Shown here piece after piece: positions 18,226 through 27,584 of a DNA stretch of 64,000 nucleotides (the first letter of the stretch is position 1; each line of letters begins with the position of its first letter). The translations under genes and the position numbers were made by a program. The stretch spans positions 248,001 through 312,000 of the forward strand of contig JALUUM010000027.1 in NCBI GenBank assembly GCA_027021365.1, given 5' to 3'. Origin of the DNA: Spirochaetales bacterium (GTDB lineage Bacteria; Spirochaetota; Spirochaetia; SZUA-6). The notes beneath the pieces are model-generated. The model was not told where the DNA came from. It made no database searches and saw only the letters and a program-made list of their open reading frames with translations.

Positions 18226-21200
18226 ATGAGGCAATCCCTGAAAGTTTCTCTCAGCTTATTGATTACTCTAATAGTATCCGCTGCATTTTTGCTAATTGCT
18301 TTTTCAGGGTTTTTTGATTTTATCGAAGCGAGCTTTTTTCAACCGAGGGTGCAGGCTCAGTTCGATTCTCAGTTACAGGGGATTGCTGAAAGGGTAAAAG
18401 AGTACCATAAGAAGAATATTCAGAGGTTTACCTCTATAGTTCAGGATCCTTCTGTATCACGCGCTTATCTCTCACAGCAGAGCGAAGAAGATATATTCAA
18501 GAGAGTAAATCTGTTTGGAAGATTACAGGAGGATTTTACTAACCTGCGTCTGGTAAGGCTAATCGGAAAAGAGGGTAAAAAGATACATTTCAGTACCCTT
18601 GATTCTGATATAAGGACGAAAGAAAAATTCAGGATTGTTTATTATGACTTGAAAGATATCGAAAAGAATCTATCCGGAAAGACTCTGGTTACGGATATAA
18701 AGGATAAGTACAGGATAATCTACGATTCCAAAGGTAATCAGATAATATATTCTTTTCCGGTTGTTGATTCTTTTGGTGTTTACAGAGGTTCCGCCCTTTT
18801 TTACGTTGCATTGGTTGACCTTGAAAACTATCTGCTAAATAGTCCTGGCCTCATGTTTCGTAATACTACAATAATTGATAATTCGGGTCTTCTTGTAAAT
18901 TTTCCACAGGAGAAAGCTTCGCTTGTTTCTTCTGATATTATAGCTGAGTGGGAAAAGGGCAATAAATCGCAGAAATATATCGTACCATTTCTCTTCAAAT
19001 ACAAGGATGGAAGATCAGAGAAATACCTCTTTTTCTTCAGATCGCTTGGTGTTATGGGAAATGTGGGAATGCTGATTCCTATAGAGAGGTTTTCCCTGCA
19101 ACTGTGGATGAAAATAGTTCTCTCTGCAACATTCTTCATGACTGTATTCCTTCTTGTATTTTTCATTTTAAATCTACGGCAGGATCCAATGGTAGTGCTG
19201 ACTGAGCGAGTAAAACGCTTTCAGATAGAATTCCTTCAGGAATTCATAAACAGCAAGGAACAGTTGGATTGGGAGAAATGGCAGAGAGAACTGGCTATTA
19301 AGCAAGGGGAGATCAAGGAACAGATAAAGAAGGGAATCGGACATGTATCGAAAGATAAAATGAAAGAAGTGGATGAGTTGATTGACAAGAGCTGGGAAGA
19401 AATAATTTCCATAATAGGTAAACGTGCACAGGTTGCCCCTCCTGCGGAAAAAATAGATCTCAAGAGCATAGAATCTATAATACAGAAAGCCTTATCAAGC
19501 GGAAGATTCGTGGTTGCCCCACAACAGGTCCGGCAAGGCATGTCTGCCAGTGCAGTGCCGGTCGAGCAGGTATCGGAAGAGAAGCCCGGGGAGAAGTTAA
19601 GGCCAGTACAGGTGGAGGAAATAGATGAATCGGAAGTAGAGGAAATTGAAGAGGTAGAAGAAGCAGAGGAAGAACCCATTGAGACAATTGAAAAAGTGGA
19701 GGAAGTTGAAGAGCTTGGAGCACCGGCTGAAGTCGAAGAAGCAGAACCTGTTGAAGAGCTGGAAGAGGTGGAGGAGCTTGAGGAAGTCGAAGAGGCGGAG
19801 GAAGCAGAGGAGCTAGAGGAGCTAGAGGAGCTAGAGGAGGTAGAACCGGTAGAGGAGTTGGAGGCAGAAGGGGAGCCTGAGGGAATGGCGGCCGTGCCTG
19901 TGGAAGTTGAAGCACTTGAAGAAGTAGAGGAAATTGAAGAGCTTGGAGAACCTGTTGAAGCAGAAGAGGCAGAACCTGTGGAAGAGCTGGAAGAGGTGGA
20001 GGAGCTTGAGGAAGTCGAAGAGGCAAAGGAGGCAGAGGAGCTAGAGGAGACAGAGGAGGCCGAACCTACAAAGGAGGTTGAAGTCGAAGAAGCCATGCCT
20101 GTGGAAGAGCTGGAAGAGGTGGAGGAGCTTGAGGAAGTCGAAGAGGCGGAGGAAGCAGAGGAGGCAGAGGAGGTCGAACCGGTAGAGGAGTTGGAGGCAG
20201 AAGGGGAGCCTGAGGGAATGGCGGCCGTGCCTGTGGAAGTTGAAGCACTTGAAGAAGTAGAAGAAATTGAAGAGCTTGGAGAACCTGTTGAAGCAGAAGA
20301 AGCAGAACCTGTGGAAGAGCTGGAAGAGGTGGAGGAGCTTGAGGAAGTCGAAGAGGCGGAGGAAGCAGAGGAGCTAGAGGAGACCGAACCGGTAGAGGAG
20401 TTAGAGGCAGCAGAGGAAGAAGAACCTATAACTGAAGAAGAGCCAGTCGAAGAGCTTGCTGTCCTTCCTGAGGTGGAAGAACTGCCACCTGAACCCCAGG
20501 AAGAGGGGTTGGAAGAATTGCCTCTTGTAGAAGAGGAACAAACAAAGAAAGAGACGCCATATTTATCCCAAACATATGAAGTGAAAGGTTATGGAGAGGT
20601 GGGAATAATGGAAGATAAAAGTACTAAAGATGAATTGAAAGAGGATATTACTAAAATACCAAGTGAAGATGTTTCAGAAGAAGCGGGAAAACCCGAAGGT
20701 AAAGAGGAAATTCTTCTCTCTGAAAGTGGTGAGGAGAAGGGGGAACAGGCTGAAGAAGAGATAGAAGAACTGGAGGAACTGGAAGAGGTCGAGGAAGTTG
20801 AGGAACTTACGGAAGAACTGGAAGAGACGGAAGAGGAAAAGAACTGGAGCCGGGAAGAAGAGGAGAACGAGCTCGACGAACTTATCAGGGAAGAAAAGAT
20901 AAAAGTCTTGACGATTGAAGAATTCAGCTCTGTTGTAAAGGAAACAAAACATAGCATAGTTATGGAGGACGGGGTTTATAAGATCAAGGAGGATCTATAC
21001 TCTCCCGTAGACAGTTCTGAAGGTGAAAAAGAGGAAGATAATGAGCTCAGCATAGGCACCTTGTTTGAAGATGTAGAAACGGTAGATCTGCTTAAAGATA
21101 TGAAAGGAATTGGTGAGGTTTCCGAAGATTCGGAGAAGATCGCACATAGAGATAAGTTAAAAGTCCTGCCCATGTCCGATAGAGGGCTGGACTATGATGA

Positions 21201-21627
21201 ATATCTCGAGATGTTCGATAATCCTGCCAGTGATACGACCCTTATAAAATCGCTCGTAGAGATGTCAAGGCAGATAAAGGCGGTAGGAGTTGCAATTCTC
21301 ACTGCTGATAAGGAAGATGGTTCTTTGTATAAGGCTGAACTTAAAATCGGACTTTCTGATAACTCTGAAAGCAAGTTTTTCTTTAAGTCAGACGAACCGT
21401 TCTTTGAACGATATATTGCAGAAAGGAAGTGTATTTTCATACACTTGCCACTTCAAGAGATGAAATCGCTGAAGACAAAATTTGTCAAGGAAGATTTTTC
21501 TTTCCTTCTATCAGCAGCGTTTCTCCCAATTGTATTACGGAAGAGGGAAGCAACACTCTTTTTTGGTTTTTCAAAGGAAGACGGATACTCAATCGAAGAA
21601 TTTATCGAGAAATTGAATATAGTATAA
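18226..21627 (+). CDS. large transmembrane sensor-like protein with Glu-rich tandem repeats
   Basis: 1133 residues. TM1 at about 8-28, an extracytoplasmic domain of about 270 residues that looks like a double-Cache-type sensor (contains YRIIYDSKGNQIIYSFPVVD), TM2 at about 297-317, then a helical segment. From about 465 to 750, and again 840-890, the cytoplasmic part is almost only Glu, Val, Leu, Ala and Pro, built from repeats with the core VEELEEVEELEEVEEA. The last 130 residues form a compact domain resembling a degenerate GAF fold. There is no kinase, cyclase, GGDEF or methyl-accepting module. SD GAGGAGG is 13 bases before the ATG, an unusually long spacing. I do not recognise a named family; the acidic repeat may serve as a flexible spacer or a cation/protein-binding polyanion. 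Confidence 0.8.
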   Translation: MRQSLKVSLSLLITLIVSAAFLLIAFSGFFDFIEASFFQPRVQAQFDSQLQGIAERVKEYHKKNIQRFTSIVQDPSVSRAYLSQQSEEDIFKRVNLFGRLQEDFTNLRLVRLIGKEGKKIHFSTLDSDIRTKEKFRIVYYDLKDIEKNLSGKTLVTDIKDKYRIIYDSKGNQIIYSFPVVDSFGVYRGSALFYVALVDLENYLLNSPGLMFRNTTIIDNSGLLVNFPQEKASLVSSDIIAEWEKGNKSQKYIVPFLFKYKDGRSEKYLFFFRSLGVMGNVGMLIPIERFSLQLWMKIVLSATFFMTVFLLVFFILNLRQDPMVVLTERVKRFQIEFLQEFINSKEQLDWEKWQRELAIKQGEIKEQIKKGIGHVSKDKMKEVDELIDKSWEEIISIIGKRAQVAPPAEKIDLKSIESIIQKALSSGRFVVAPQQVRQGMSASAVPVEQVSEEKPGEKLRPVQVEEIDESEVEEIEEVEEAEEEPIETIEKVEEVEELGAPAEVEEAEPVEELEEVEELEEVEEAEEAEELEELEELEEVEPVEELEAEGEPEGMAAVPVEVEALEEVEEIEELGEPVEAEEAEPVEELEEVEELEEVEEAKEAEELEETEEAEPTKEVEVEEAMPVEELEEVEELEEVEEAEEAEEAEEVEPVEELEAEGEPEGMAAVPVEVEALEEVEEIEELGEPVEAEEAEPVEELEEVEELEEVEEAEEAEELEETEPVEELEAAEEEEPITEEEPVEELAVLPEVEELPPEPQEEGLEELPLVEEEQTKKETPYLSQTYEVKGYGEVGIMEDKSTKDELKEDITKIPSEDVSEEAGKPEGKEEILLSESGEEKGEQAEEEIEELEELEEVEEVEELTEELEETEEEKNWSREEEENELDELIREEKIKVLTIEEFSSVVKETKHSIVMEDGVYKIKEDLYSPVDSSEGEKEEDNELSIGTLFEDVETVDLLKDMKGIGEVSEDSEKIAHRDKLKVLPMSDRGLDYDEYLEMFDNPASDTTLIKSLVEMSRQIKAVGVAILTADKEDGSLYKAELKIGLSDNSESKFFFKSDEPFFERYIAERKCIFIHLPLQEMKSLKTKFVKEDFSFLLSAAFLPIVLRKREATLFFGFSKEDGYSIEEFIEKLNIV
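19846..20024 (+). repeat. long in-gene direct repeat, copy A
   Basis: A 179-base segment that recurs at 20179-20357, exactly 333 bases downstream (111 codons), with two base differences by eye. It encodes the block around EGEPEGMAAVPVEVEALEEV plus one Glu-rich core. The high DNA identity, including at synonymous positions, points to recent duplication rather than selection on protein composition alone. Confidence 0.9.
20179..20357 (+). repeat. long in-gene direct repeat, copy A'
   Basis: Second copy of the 179-base repeat. The shorter core encoding VEELEEVEELEEVEEA occurs four times, starting at about 19750, 19978, 20101 and 20311, so unit spacing is irregular (228, 123 and 210 bases), as expected for slippage and unequal recombination. 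Confidence 0.9.
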
Positions 21628-21672
21628 TGCATTATTTATCATATAGATATAATATGTTGATTGATTTTATGC

Positions 21673-21701
21673 TTGACAAATCAGACTATGATAGATAATA
21701 T
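21673..21701 (+). promoter_or_regulatory. sigma-70-type promoter of rny
   Basis: TTGACA at 21673-21678, 17-base spacer, TAATAT at 21696-21701. Predicted start near 21708 leaves a leader of about 20 bases that contains the SD GGTGGAGGAAG of rny. It separates rny from the preceding sensor gene. Confidence 0.8.
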
Positions 21702-21730
21702 AACAACAAATATATAGGTGGAGGAAGATT

Positions 21731-23260
21731 ATGGATCTTGTGTTTTACTTGATTCTTCCTCTAACCGGTTTGGTTCTAGGTTGGATAATCAGATGGCTAT
21801 ATGCCAGATTTCAACTTTCATCTTCGGAGCAGAAAGCTTCGAGGATCATTCAGGAAGCAATAAAGGAAGCTGAAGCAAAAAAGCGTGAAGCTCTCCTGGA
21901 GAGCAAAGATCAACTGATTAGAGAGAGAAATCAGCTTGAAAGAGAAACAAGAGAAAGAAGAAATGAATTACAGAGAATTGAAAGAAGAATTCTACAGAAA
22001 GAAGAAAACCTAGAGAAGAGATTAGAAGCTCTTGAAAAACAGGAAAGAGAGCTTACAAACCGGGAGAGGTCGATTGCAACCAAGGAAGAATTGGTTGAAG
22101 AAGAACAGAAAAAATGGGTCAAAGAGCTTGAAAGAATATCGGGTTTATCAGTAGAAGAGGCAAAGAAACTTTTAATCCAGAGTCTGGAAAATGAAGCTCG
22201 ACATGATGCTCAGGTAAGTATCAATCTTATCGAACAGGAAGCACAGAGAACCGCTGAAAAGAAAAGCAGGGAAATACTCATCTCGGCGATACAGCGTATA
22301 GCAACGGAGGTTAGTTCCGAAGTTAGCGTGACAACTGTAAGTCTGCCCAATGACGAAATGAAGGGAAGGATAATAGGGAGAGAGGGAAGGAATATCAGAA
22401 CTTTGGAAACGCTTACAGGTGTGGATATCATTATAGACGATACGCCTGAGGCTGTTGTTATCTCCTGTTTTGATCCTATCAGAAAAGAAATTGCCAGTAT
22501 GGCTCTGGAGCGCCTGATTTCCGACGGCAGAATTCATCCTGCCAGAATAGAAGAGATTGTCCAGAAGGTAACCAAGGAAATCAGCCAGACGATCTATGAG
22601 GAAGGAGAAAGGGTGCTTTTCGAGCTTGGAATACATGGTATGAGTCCGGAAGGCATTCGAGCACTGGGTCGTCTTCATTTCAGAACGAGCTATGGCCAGA
22701 ATGTTTTGAGCCATTCGAAAGAGGTGGCCATTATTGCTGCTACACTGGCTTCGGAGCTTGGAGCTGATGTTGAGATGGCCAAAAGGGCAGCCCTGCTTCA
22801 TGATATTGGAAAAGGAATAGAGACCAATGGTGAGGGAAGCCACGTTGAGATGGGAATGGAGCTCGCAAAGAGGATAGGAGAGGACCCGAAGATAATAAAT
22901 GCAATTGGTGCACATCATAATGATATAGAACCGGAAAGTATTGAAGCTGTAATAGTACAGATAGCAGATGCGATATCGGCATCCAGACCCGGAGCACGAC
23001 GTGAAACACTGGACAACTATTTGAAGAGGCTGGAAAATTTAGAGAGAATAGCCGAAGATTTTGATGGCGTGGAAAAGGCCTACGCCATCCAGGCAGGAAG
23101 GGAATTGCGAATTCTTGTGAATAATGAGACTGTTGACGATGCGGAAGCCAAGGATCTGGCCAAGAAAATTGCGAAGAAAATAGAGTCGGAGCTGAAATAC
23201 CCGGGTAGGATCAAGGTTACGATAATCAGGGAAACGAGAATTGTGGAATATGCGCGTTAA
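21731..23260 (+). CDS. rny: ribonuclease Y
   Basis: 509 residues. Membrane-anchored endoribonuclease that starts mRNA decay. N-terminal membrane helix (about 4-23), long charged coiled coil (30-190), KH domain with GREG (216-219), and HD domain with H328 and the metal pair H357-D358 in LLHDIGKG. All catalytic residues are kept. Own promoter; next gene ymdB lies 36 bases downstream, the same pairing as in Bacillus, where YmdB interacts functionally with RNase Y. Confidence 0.97.
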   Translation: MDLVFYLILPLTGLVLGWIIRWLYARFQLSSSEQKASRIIQEAIKEAEAKKREALLESKDQLIRERNQLERETRERRNELQRIERRILQKEENLEKRLEALEKQERELTNRERSIATKEELVEEEQKKWVKELERISGLSVEEAKKLLIQSLENEARHDAQVSINLIEQEAQRTAEKKSREILISAIQRIATEVSSEVSVTTVSLPNDEMKGRIIGREGRNIRTLETLTGVDIIIDDTPEAVVISCFDPIRKEIASMALERLISDGRIHPARIEEIVQKVTKEISQTIYEEGERVLFELGIHGMSPEGIRALGRLHFRTSYGQNVLSHSKEVAIIAATLASELGADVEMAKRAALLHDIGKGIETNGEGSHVEMGMELAKRIGEDPKIINAIGAHHNDIEPESIEAVIVQIADAISASRPGARRETLDNYLKRLENLERIAEDFDGVEKAYAIQAGRELRILVNNETVDDAEAKDLAKKIAKKIESELKYPGRIKVTIIRETRIVEYAR

Positions 23261-23282
23261 AAAGCTCGTCATTGGTAACGCG
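23253..23282 (+). promoter_or_regulatory. hairpin spanning the rny stop, ahead of ymdB
   Basis: Perfect 7-bp inverted repeat CGCGTTA (23253-23259) and TAACGCG (23276-23282) with a 16-base loop. It covers the rny stop and ends just before the ymdB SD (GGAAAGGA), and there is no T-run, so it is not a terminator. It could stabilise or cut-mark the bicistronic mRNA, or tune ymdB translation. Confidence 0.5.
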
Positions 23283-23296
23283 GGAAAGGACTTCCA

Positions 23297-24091
23297 TTGC
23301 AGGAAATTGTCAAGATTCTCTTTTTAGGAGACATTGTTGGTCAGCCGGGGTGCAGAGCAATTTTTATCGGATTGAAAGCCCTGATAAAGAAAAATAGCGT
23401 GGATGTCGTTGTTGCCAATGGTGAAAATGCTGCTGACGGATACGGACTTACCCCTGATATTGTACGTTCTCTCTTCAATTCCGGAATCGATGTCATCACA
23501 TCGGGTAATCATATCTGGCAGAGACAGGAAATATTCCCTCATCTGGATTCTGAGATGAGGTTACTTCGGCCCGAAAACTATCCCGCTGGTGTTCCGGGAC
23601 ATGGACTTTGCATGGTGAAGAAGAACGACTACCAGCTTGCAGTAATCAACCTTGAAGGTCGTGTATTACTCTCCAATTTGAGGTGCCCTTTCAGGGTGGC
23701 TGAAGATCTTGTAGCGAGGATTTCGACAAAAACCAACCTTATTGTAGTCGATTTTCATGCTGAATCAACAGAGGAAAAGGAAGCTCTGGGTCTCTACCTC
23801 GATGGCAAAGTATCGGCAATCGTCGGAACGCATACGCATGTCCAAACGGCAGACGAAAAGATTCTGCCGCAGGGTACGGGATATATAACCGATATTGGGA
23901 TGACAGGCCCTTCGGAGAGTGTGATCGGAATGGATGTAGGTGATGCCATGAAGAGAAGCCTGAGTCAGATGCCAATCAGGATGCGAATTGCTGATAAGCC
24001 GGCCGTCATAATGGGCGTGATACTTGAGCTGGACAAGATTTCAGGAAAAACATTGAAGATAAAACGTCTGTACGAAAGGGCGAGTGTTTGA
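23297..24091 (+). CDS. ymdB: YmdB family metallophosphoesterase
   Basis: 264 residues, family length, TTG start behind GGAAAGGA. Binuclear metal-site motifs are LGDIVGQPG, NGENAADGYG, SGNHIWQ, VVDFHAESTEEK and VGTHTHVQTADEKILP. Members hydrolyse cyclic nucleotides such as cAMP in vitro and in Bacillus affect biofilm genes through RNase Y. Adjacent to rny here. Note that the window also encodes an adenylate cyclase at 62.5 kb; a functional link is only a possibility. Confidence 0.95.
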   Translation: MQEIVKILFLGDIVGQPGCRAIFIGLKALIKKNSVDVVVANGENAADGYGLTPDIVRSLFNSGIDVITSGNHIWQRQEIFPHLDSEMRLLRPENYPAGVPGHGLCMVKKNDYQLAVINLEGRVLLSNLRCPFRVAEDLVARISTKTNLIVVDFHAESTEEKEALGLYLDGKVSAIVGTHTHVQTADEKILPQGTGYITDIGMTGPSESVIGMDVGDAMKRSLSQMPIRMRIADKPAVIMGVILELDKISGKTLKIKRLYERASV

Positions 24092-24094
24092 AAG

Positions 24095-24964
24095 GTGTCC
24101 GGGATAAAAAAGGATACACTTCTTAACATCCTTGCAATAGAAAATCCGACGCTCGACAGGGACACTCTTTTTTCACTTATACTCTGTGGTGACGTGAGGG
24201 TTAATGGTGAGGTGTTTATCGACCCGAGAGTTAGAATTCCTGTGGATGCTGAAATAAGGATTGAAAAAAAGAAGGCGTATGTTTCCAGAGGCGGGATAAA
24301 ACTCGAACACGCTCTTTCGGCATTTAATGTGGATGTGCGTGGCAAGATATTCCTGGATGCGGGGTCTTCCACCGGAGGTTTCACGGACTGCCTTCTAAGG
24401 CATGGTGCCAGAAAGGTATATGCGGTGGACGTTGGCTATAATCAACTTGATTTCTCTCTCCGAAGAGATCCCAGGGTGGTAGTCTACGAGCGAAGAAATA
24501 TAATGCACCTCACAAGGGTTGATTTTAAAGGTGAAGGGGGAGCCGAAGGAGATATTCCCGATGCTGCTGTTTGTGATCTTTCTTTCAGGTCTATAAGAGG
24601 TGCAGCCAGTCATATAATCGATTTGACGAGAGAGAGGTTTCTTATTGCCCTTGTAAAGCCTCAATTTGAAAGGATGCATGTAAGGGGTTTTGAGAAAAGG
24701 AAAAAGGATGCATTCAAGGGTATAGTGGAAAATCGGCAAGAGCTTCTCGAGATAATCCGCCGACTGGTTCTGGACTTGAAAGCTGAAGGCTTGTCTGTCA
24801 CAGATGTGACAGAATCACCGATAAGGGGTGCCAAGGGTAATCGAGAATTCTTTTTCTTGCTTGAAGAATATAAAATCAAAGAGAAATCCGGTGATGAAGG
24901 GATCAGGAAAGGTATCCTGGAAAAGCTCGAAGCGGTCATCTTTGAAGACAGTCCAAATAACTGA
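24095..24964 (+). CDS. tlyA: TlyA family rRNA 2'-O-methyltransferase
   Basis: 289 residues, GTG start 3 bases after ymdB. N-terminal S4 RNA-binding domain (1 to about 62) then an FtsJ-like SAM domain; DAGSSTGGFTDCL (88-100) binds SAM. The K-D-K-E tetrad is represented by K69 (RGGIKLEHAL), VCDLSF, LVKPQFE and the C-terminal NREFFFLLE. The family methylates 2'-OH of cytidines in 16S/23S rRNA and affects capreomycin susceptibility; the old name haemolysin is misleading. No promoter of its own; part of the rny-ymdB-tlyA operon. Confidence 0.93.
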   Translation: MSGIKKDTLLNILAIENPTLDRDTLFSLILCGDVRVNGEVFIDPRVRIPVDAEIRIEKKKAYVSRGGIKLEHALSAFNVDVRGKIFLDAGSSTGGFTDCLLRHGARKVYAVDVGYNQLDFSLRRDPRVVVYERRNIMHLTRVDFKGEGGAEGDIPDAAVCDLSFRSIRGAASHIIDLTRERFLIALVKPQFERMHVRGFEKRKKDAFKGIVENRQELLEIIRRLVLDLKAEGLSVTDVTESPIRGAKGNREFFFLLEEYKIKEKSGDEGIRKGILEKLEAVIFEDSPNN

Positions 24965-25006
24965 GCCTCATGGTCACTCTTATCACAACGGATGCCAATT
25001 GATTGC

Positions 25007-25756
25007 CTATTGGTTGCCTGCAAAGGATTCCCTGCTTAATGGTTTCCCTATATAGATACCCTCCGGGCCAAGGTAGTCCTCTTTCTTGCCGTTTATCAGA
25101 ATCTGTACATACTTGATATTGCGGAACTCTGTTACCGTGTATACCACCTGCTTGAGCTGGTTTTTAAGCCCTTCTACACCAAGCGGATTGAATCTGAAAT
25201 CTTCTGTAAAATCGATATATGCCGTATCTCCCTTTACGTAAATGTTTTTTATTCTAGTACCTCTGGGAATAAGGTTCAGCAATCCTTTTGCAACTTCCTG
25301 CTGGTTGGGACCTTCCATGAGTTTTTCCAGAGTCCTCGTGAGTGGCGCATCGATGTAGGTAATCTTTCTTATTGTGCCCTTCAGTACTATCCTGCCTTCC
25401 TTGTCCACCTGGGCAAAGAATATTCTGGATTTTCTCGTCTTGTATTTTGGCCTTTCTTCTTTACGCTCTCTCGTAGGCTCTGTCGTTTTCTTCTGTGTTT
25501 CCTCTATGGTAATGGTTGTCTCCGATGTTTTATCTTTGACATTTGGATTGATAGTGCTTTCCTCTCCTCCCTTCTCTTTTTTCTTAACGGTGATTTCAGG
25601 TTTTTCGGCAGGTTGCTCTTTCTTAATCAACTCCTTAAAGCCGGTCTTCTCGATTACATTTTCGATGTTCTTTCTGTTGAAAAAGAATATTATCAGAACG
25701 AGCAGAACCAATGCTATCCAGAAAAGACATCCCAGAGAGGTTTTTTTCTTCTTCAT
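25007..25756 (-). CDS. membrane-anchored GerMN-domain protein
   Basis: 249 residues from ATG 25756 (MKKKKTSLGCLFWIALVLL); an open frame reaches a GTG at 25825 but runs into the ptsI promoter. One membrane helix near the N terminus (about 9-26), a charged Lys/Glu/Thr linker (30-125), then a GerMN domain (about 130-240) with VKGDTAYIDFTEDF and the NLIPRGTRIKN strand. GerMN domains occur in spore germination GerM and in LpqB-like envelope proteins; in a non-sporing Gram-negative cell it is likely a periplasmic envelope protein of unknown role. No SD is visible; a TATAGA lies 6 bases before the ATG. Convergent with tlyA. Confidence 0.85.
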   Translation of the reverse strand: MKKKKTSLGCLFWIALVLLVLIIFFFNRKNIENVIEKTGFKELIKKEQPAEKPEITVKKKEKGGEESTINPNVKDKTSETTITIEETQKKTTEPTRERKEERPKYKTRKSRIFFAQVDKEGRIVLKGTIRKITYIDAPLTRTLEKLMEGPNQQEVAKGLLNLIPRGTRIKNIYVKGDTAYIDFTEDFRFNPLGVEGLKNQLKQVVYTVTEFRNIKYVQILINGKKEDYLGPEGIYIGKPLSRESFAGNQ

Positions 25757-25803
25757 TTCAATTCTATAATCGGCAGCAGGCACTGTTGCGTTAATCGGTA
25801 TAT

Positions 25804-25832
25804 TTGACAGGTCATCTAAAAGCACTTATATT
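25804..25832 (+). promoter_or_regulatory. promoter of ptsI placing the start site at the ATG
   Basis: Consensus TTGACA (25804-25809), 17-base spacer, TATATT (25827-25832). The ptsI ATG begins at 25842, 9 bases after the -10, and the bases between (AAAATCGAA) hold no SD. The predicted transcription start is at about 25839-25840, so the message would be leaderless or have a leader of 2-3 bases. Confidence 0.8.
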
Positions 25833-25841
25833 AAAATCGAA

Positions 25842-27584
25842 ATGAAAGAATTCCATGGTATCACCGCCTCACCAGGTATCGCAGTGGGCAAGGCATACAT
25901 ATTCAAAGAAGAAAATATTTCTGTTCCTAAGTACGATATTTCTCCGAAAGAGGTGGAGAATGAATTGAAACGTTTTATCAATGCTGTGGAAAATGCCACT
26001 GAGGAGATAGAAATACTTAAAACCAGGATGAAAGACAGCATGGGTGATGATGAGCGTAATCTGCTGGACTCTCATATAATGATGATAAATGATCCGGAAC
26101 TGAAGAACCAGGTGGATGCTGAACTCAGGGCACAGAAAAAGAATGTCGAATGGATACTAATTCAGGTTATAGAACAGATTGTTGAGAAGCTGAAAACTTC
26201 GAATGATGATTACCTCAAAGAACGCAGCGTGGATATGAAGGATGTATCGAAAAGAATTTTGAATCAGCTTCTCTACCATAAAGGTCAGAGCCTTTCCGGG
26301 TTAAAGGAACCGGTTATCGTTGTTGCTCACAATCTCATGCCCTCCGATTTAATTGGTATGAAGCGGAACATGGTGCTTGCCATAGCTACCGATGCAGGAG
26401 GTAAAACTTCACATACCGCCATCCTCGCTCGTTCCCTGGAGATTCCTGCCGTGCTGGGCCTGATGGATGTGTCGCGGTATGTAAAAAATGGTGACGAATT
26501 GATAGTCGACGGGAACAAGGGCTCTGTCATCCTCGAGCCCGACAAGAAGACGAAATCAGTCTATATAACTACTCAGAAGAGGTGGAAGAAACATGAATTG
26601 GAGTTACTTCAGCTCAACAAGCTGGAGGCAGAAACGAGGGACGGAAAGCTTATCAATCTCGAGGCAAATATAGAGATACCTGAAGAGGTGGAATCTGCTC
26701 TCAAGCACGGTGCCGACGGAATCGGGTTATTCAGGTCGGAATTCTTGTTTATACAACCCAACAGGTTTCCTACAGAGGAAGAGCAGTTCAGAGCCTACAG
26801 GTATGTTTTAGAAAGAATGAAAAACAAACCGGTTACTATTAGGACACTCGATCTTGGAGGCGACAAGTCGCTATATGGTTTCAATGAGCTGGATGAGAAG
26901 AATCCCATACTTGGCTGGCGGGCCATTCGTTTTTGTCTGTCCCGGCCGGATATATTCAAGGTTCAGTTAAGGGCTCTTCTTCGTGCATCCGTGTATGGAA
27001 ATTTGAAGATTATGTTTCCGATGATTTCAGGAAAGGAAGAGGTAGAGCACAGCCTGGAATTGTATGATATAGCGAAAAAGGAGCTGGAGGCCGAGGGGGT
27101 GCCTTATAAAAGGGATATTCCTGTTGGAATAATGATAGAAATTCCTTCCGCTGCACTTACCTCTGATGTTCTGGCAAAAGAGGTCGATTTCTTCTCCATA
27201 GGTACCAATGACCTTATTCAGTACACCATAGCGGTTGACAGGGGAAATGAACGGATAACCTATCTGTACGAACCGTTTCATCCCGGCGTACTGAAACTGA
27301 TACAGTTGACTATAGAGAATGGTCACAAACAGGGAATCCCCGTAGGAATGTGTGGTGAAATGGCCAGTGATCCTCTTGCCACTACGATACTTCTGGGAAT
27401 GGGCCTGGATGAATTCAGCATGAGCCCTATCAGTATTCCTGAAGTAAAGAGAATAATCAGATCCGTAACCCTTCTCGAAGCGGAAGAAGTGGTGGGGGCT
27501 ATCATGGAGATGGACAGTTATGCAGGCATAACCAAATATATAAAGGATTGGATGGGGAAGAAATTTGAGTTTGAAGAAAATTGA
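25842..27584 (+). CDS. ptsI: PTS enzyme I (phosphoenolpyruvate-protein phosphotransferase)
   Basis: 580 residues, full length. Takes phosphate from PEP and passes it to HPr. Phosphorylated histidine H191 lies in GGKTSHTAILARS; the PEP-binding barrel has RTLDLGGDK, GIFLFRSEFLF-type (here GIGLFRSEFLF), IMIEIPSAA, FFSIGTNDLIQY and the catalytic cysteine in GMCGEMASDP. Neither HPr nor any sugar permease is nearby; many spirochaetes have a PTS used only for regulation, which may apply here. The end overlaps the der start by 20 bases. Confidence 0.97.
   Translation: MKEFHGITASPGIAVGKAYIFKEENISVPKYDISPKEVENELKRFINAVENATEEIEILKTRMKDSMGDDERNLLDSHIMMINDPELKNQVDAELRAQKKNVEWILIQVIEQIVEKLKTSNDDYLKERSVDMKDVSKRILNQLLYHKGQSLSGLKEPVIVVAHNLMPSDLIGMKRNMVLAIATDAGGKTSHTAILARSLEIPAVLGLMDVSRYVKNGDELIVDGNKGSVILEPDKKTKSVYITTQKRWKKHELELLQLNKLEAETRDGKLINLEANIEIPEEVESALKHGADGIGLFRSEFLFIQPNRFPTEEEQFRAYRYVLERMKNKPVTIRTLDLGGDKSLYGFNELDEKNPILGWRAIRFCLSRPDIFKVQLRALLRASVYGNLKIMFPMISGKEEVEHSLELYDIAKKELEAEGVPYKRDIPVGIMIEIPSAALTSDVLAKEVDFFSIGTNDLIQYTIAVDRGNERITYLYEPFHPGVLKLIQLTIENGHKQGIPVGMCGEMASDPLATTILLGMGLDEFSMSPISIPEVKRIIRSVTLLEAEEVVGAIMEMDSYAGITKYIKDWMGKKFEFEEN

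Noticed and set aside
19475..20026. Minus-strand Leu/Pro-rich open frame over the same repeats
   Set aside because: Another frame-shadow of the acidic repeats with no start context and no similarity.
19236..20096. Minus-strand 286-codon Ser/Thr-rich open frame
   Set aside because: It is the reverse reading of the Glu-rich repeats (GAG/GAA reads as CTC/TTC and shifts), has no SD or promoter and consists of Ser-only low complexity; a shadow of the plus-strand gene.
19750..20360. CRISPR-like or tandem non-coding repeat
   Set aside because: Repeat units stay in one reading frame, vary in spacing and encode protein; there are no spacers of constant size.
25757..25825. Longer form of the GerMN protein from GTG 25825
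   Set aside because: Those 23 codons overlap the ptsI -35/-10 region and would put residues before a typical Lys-rich membrane anchor start.
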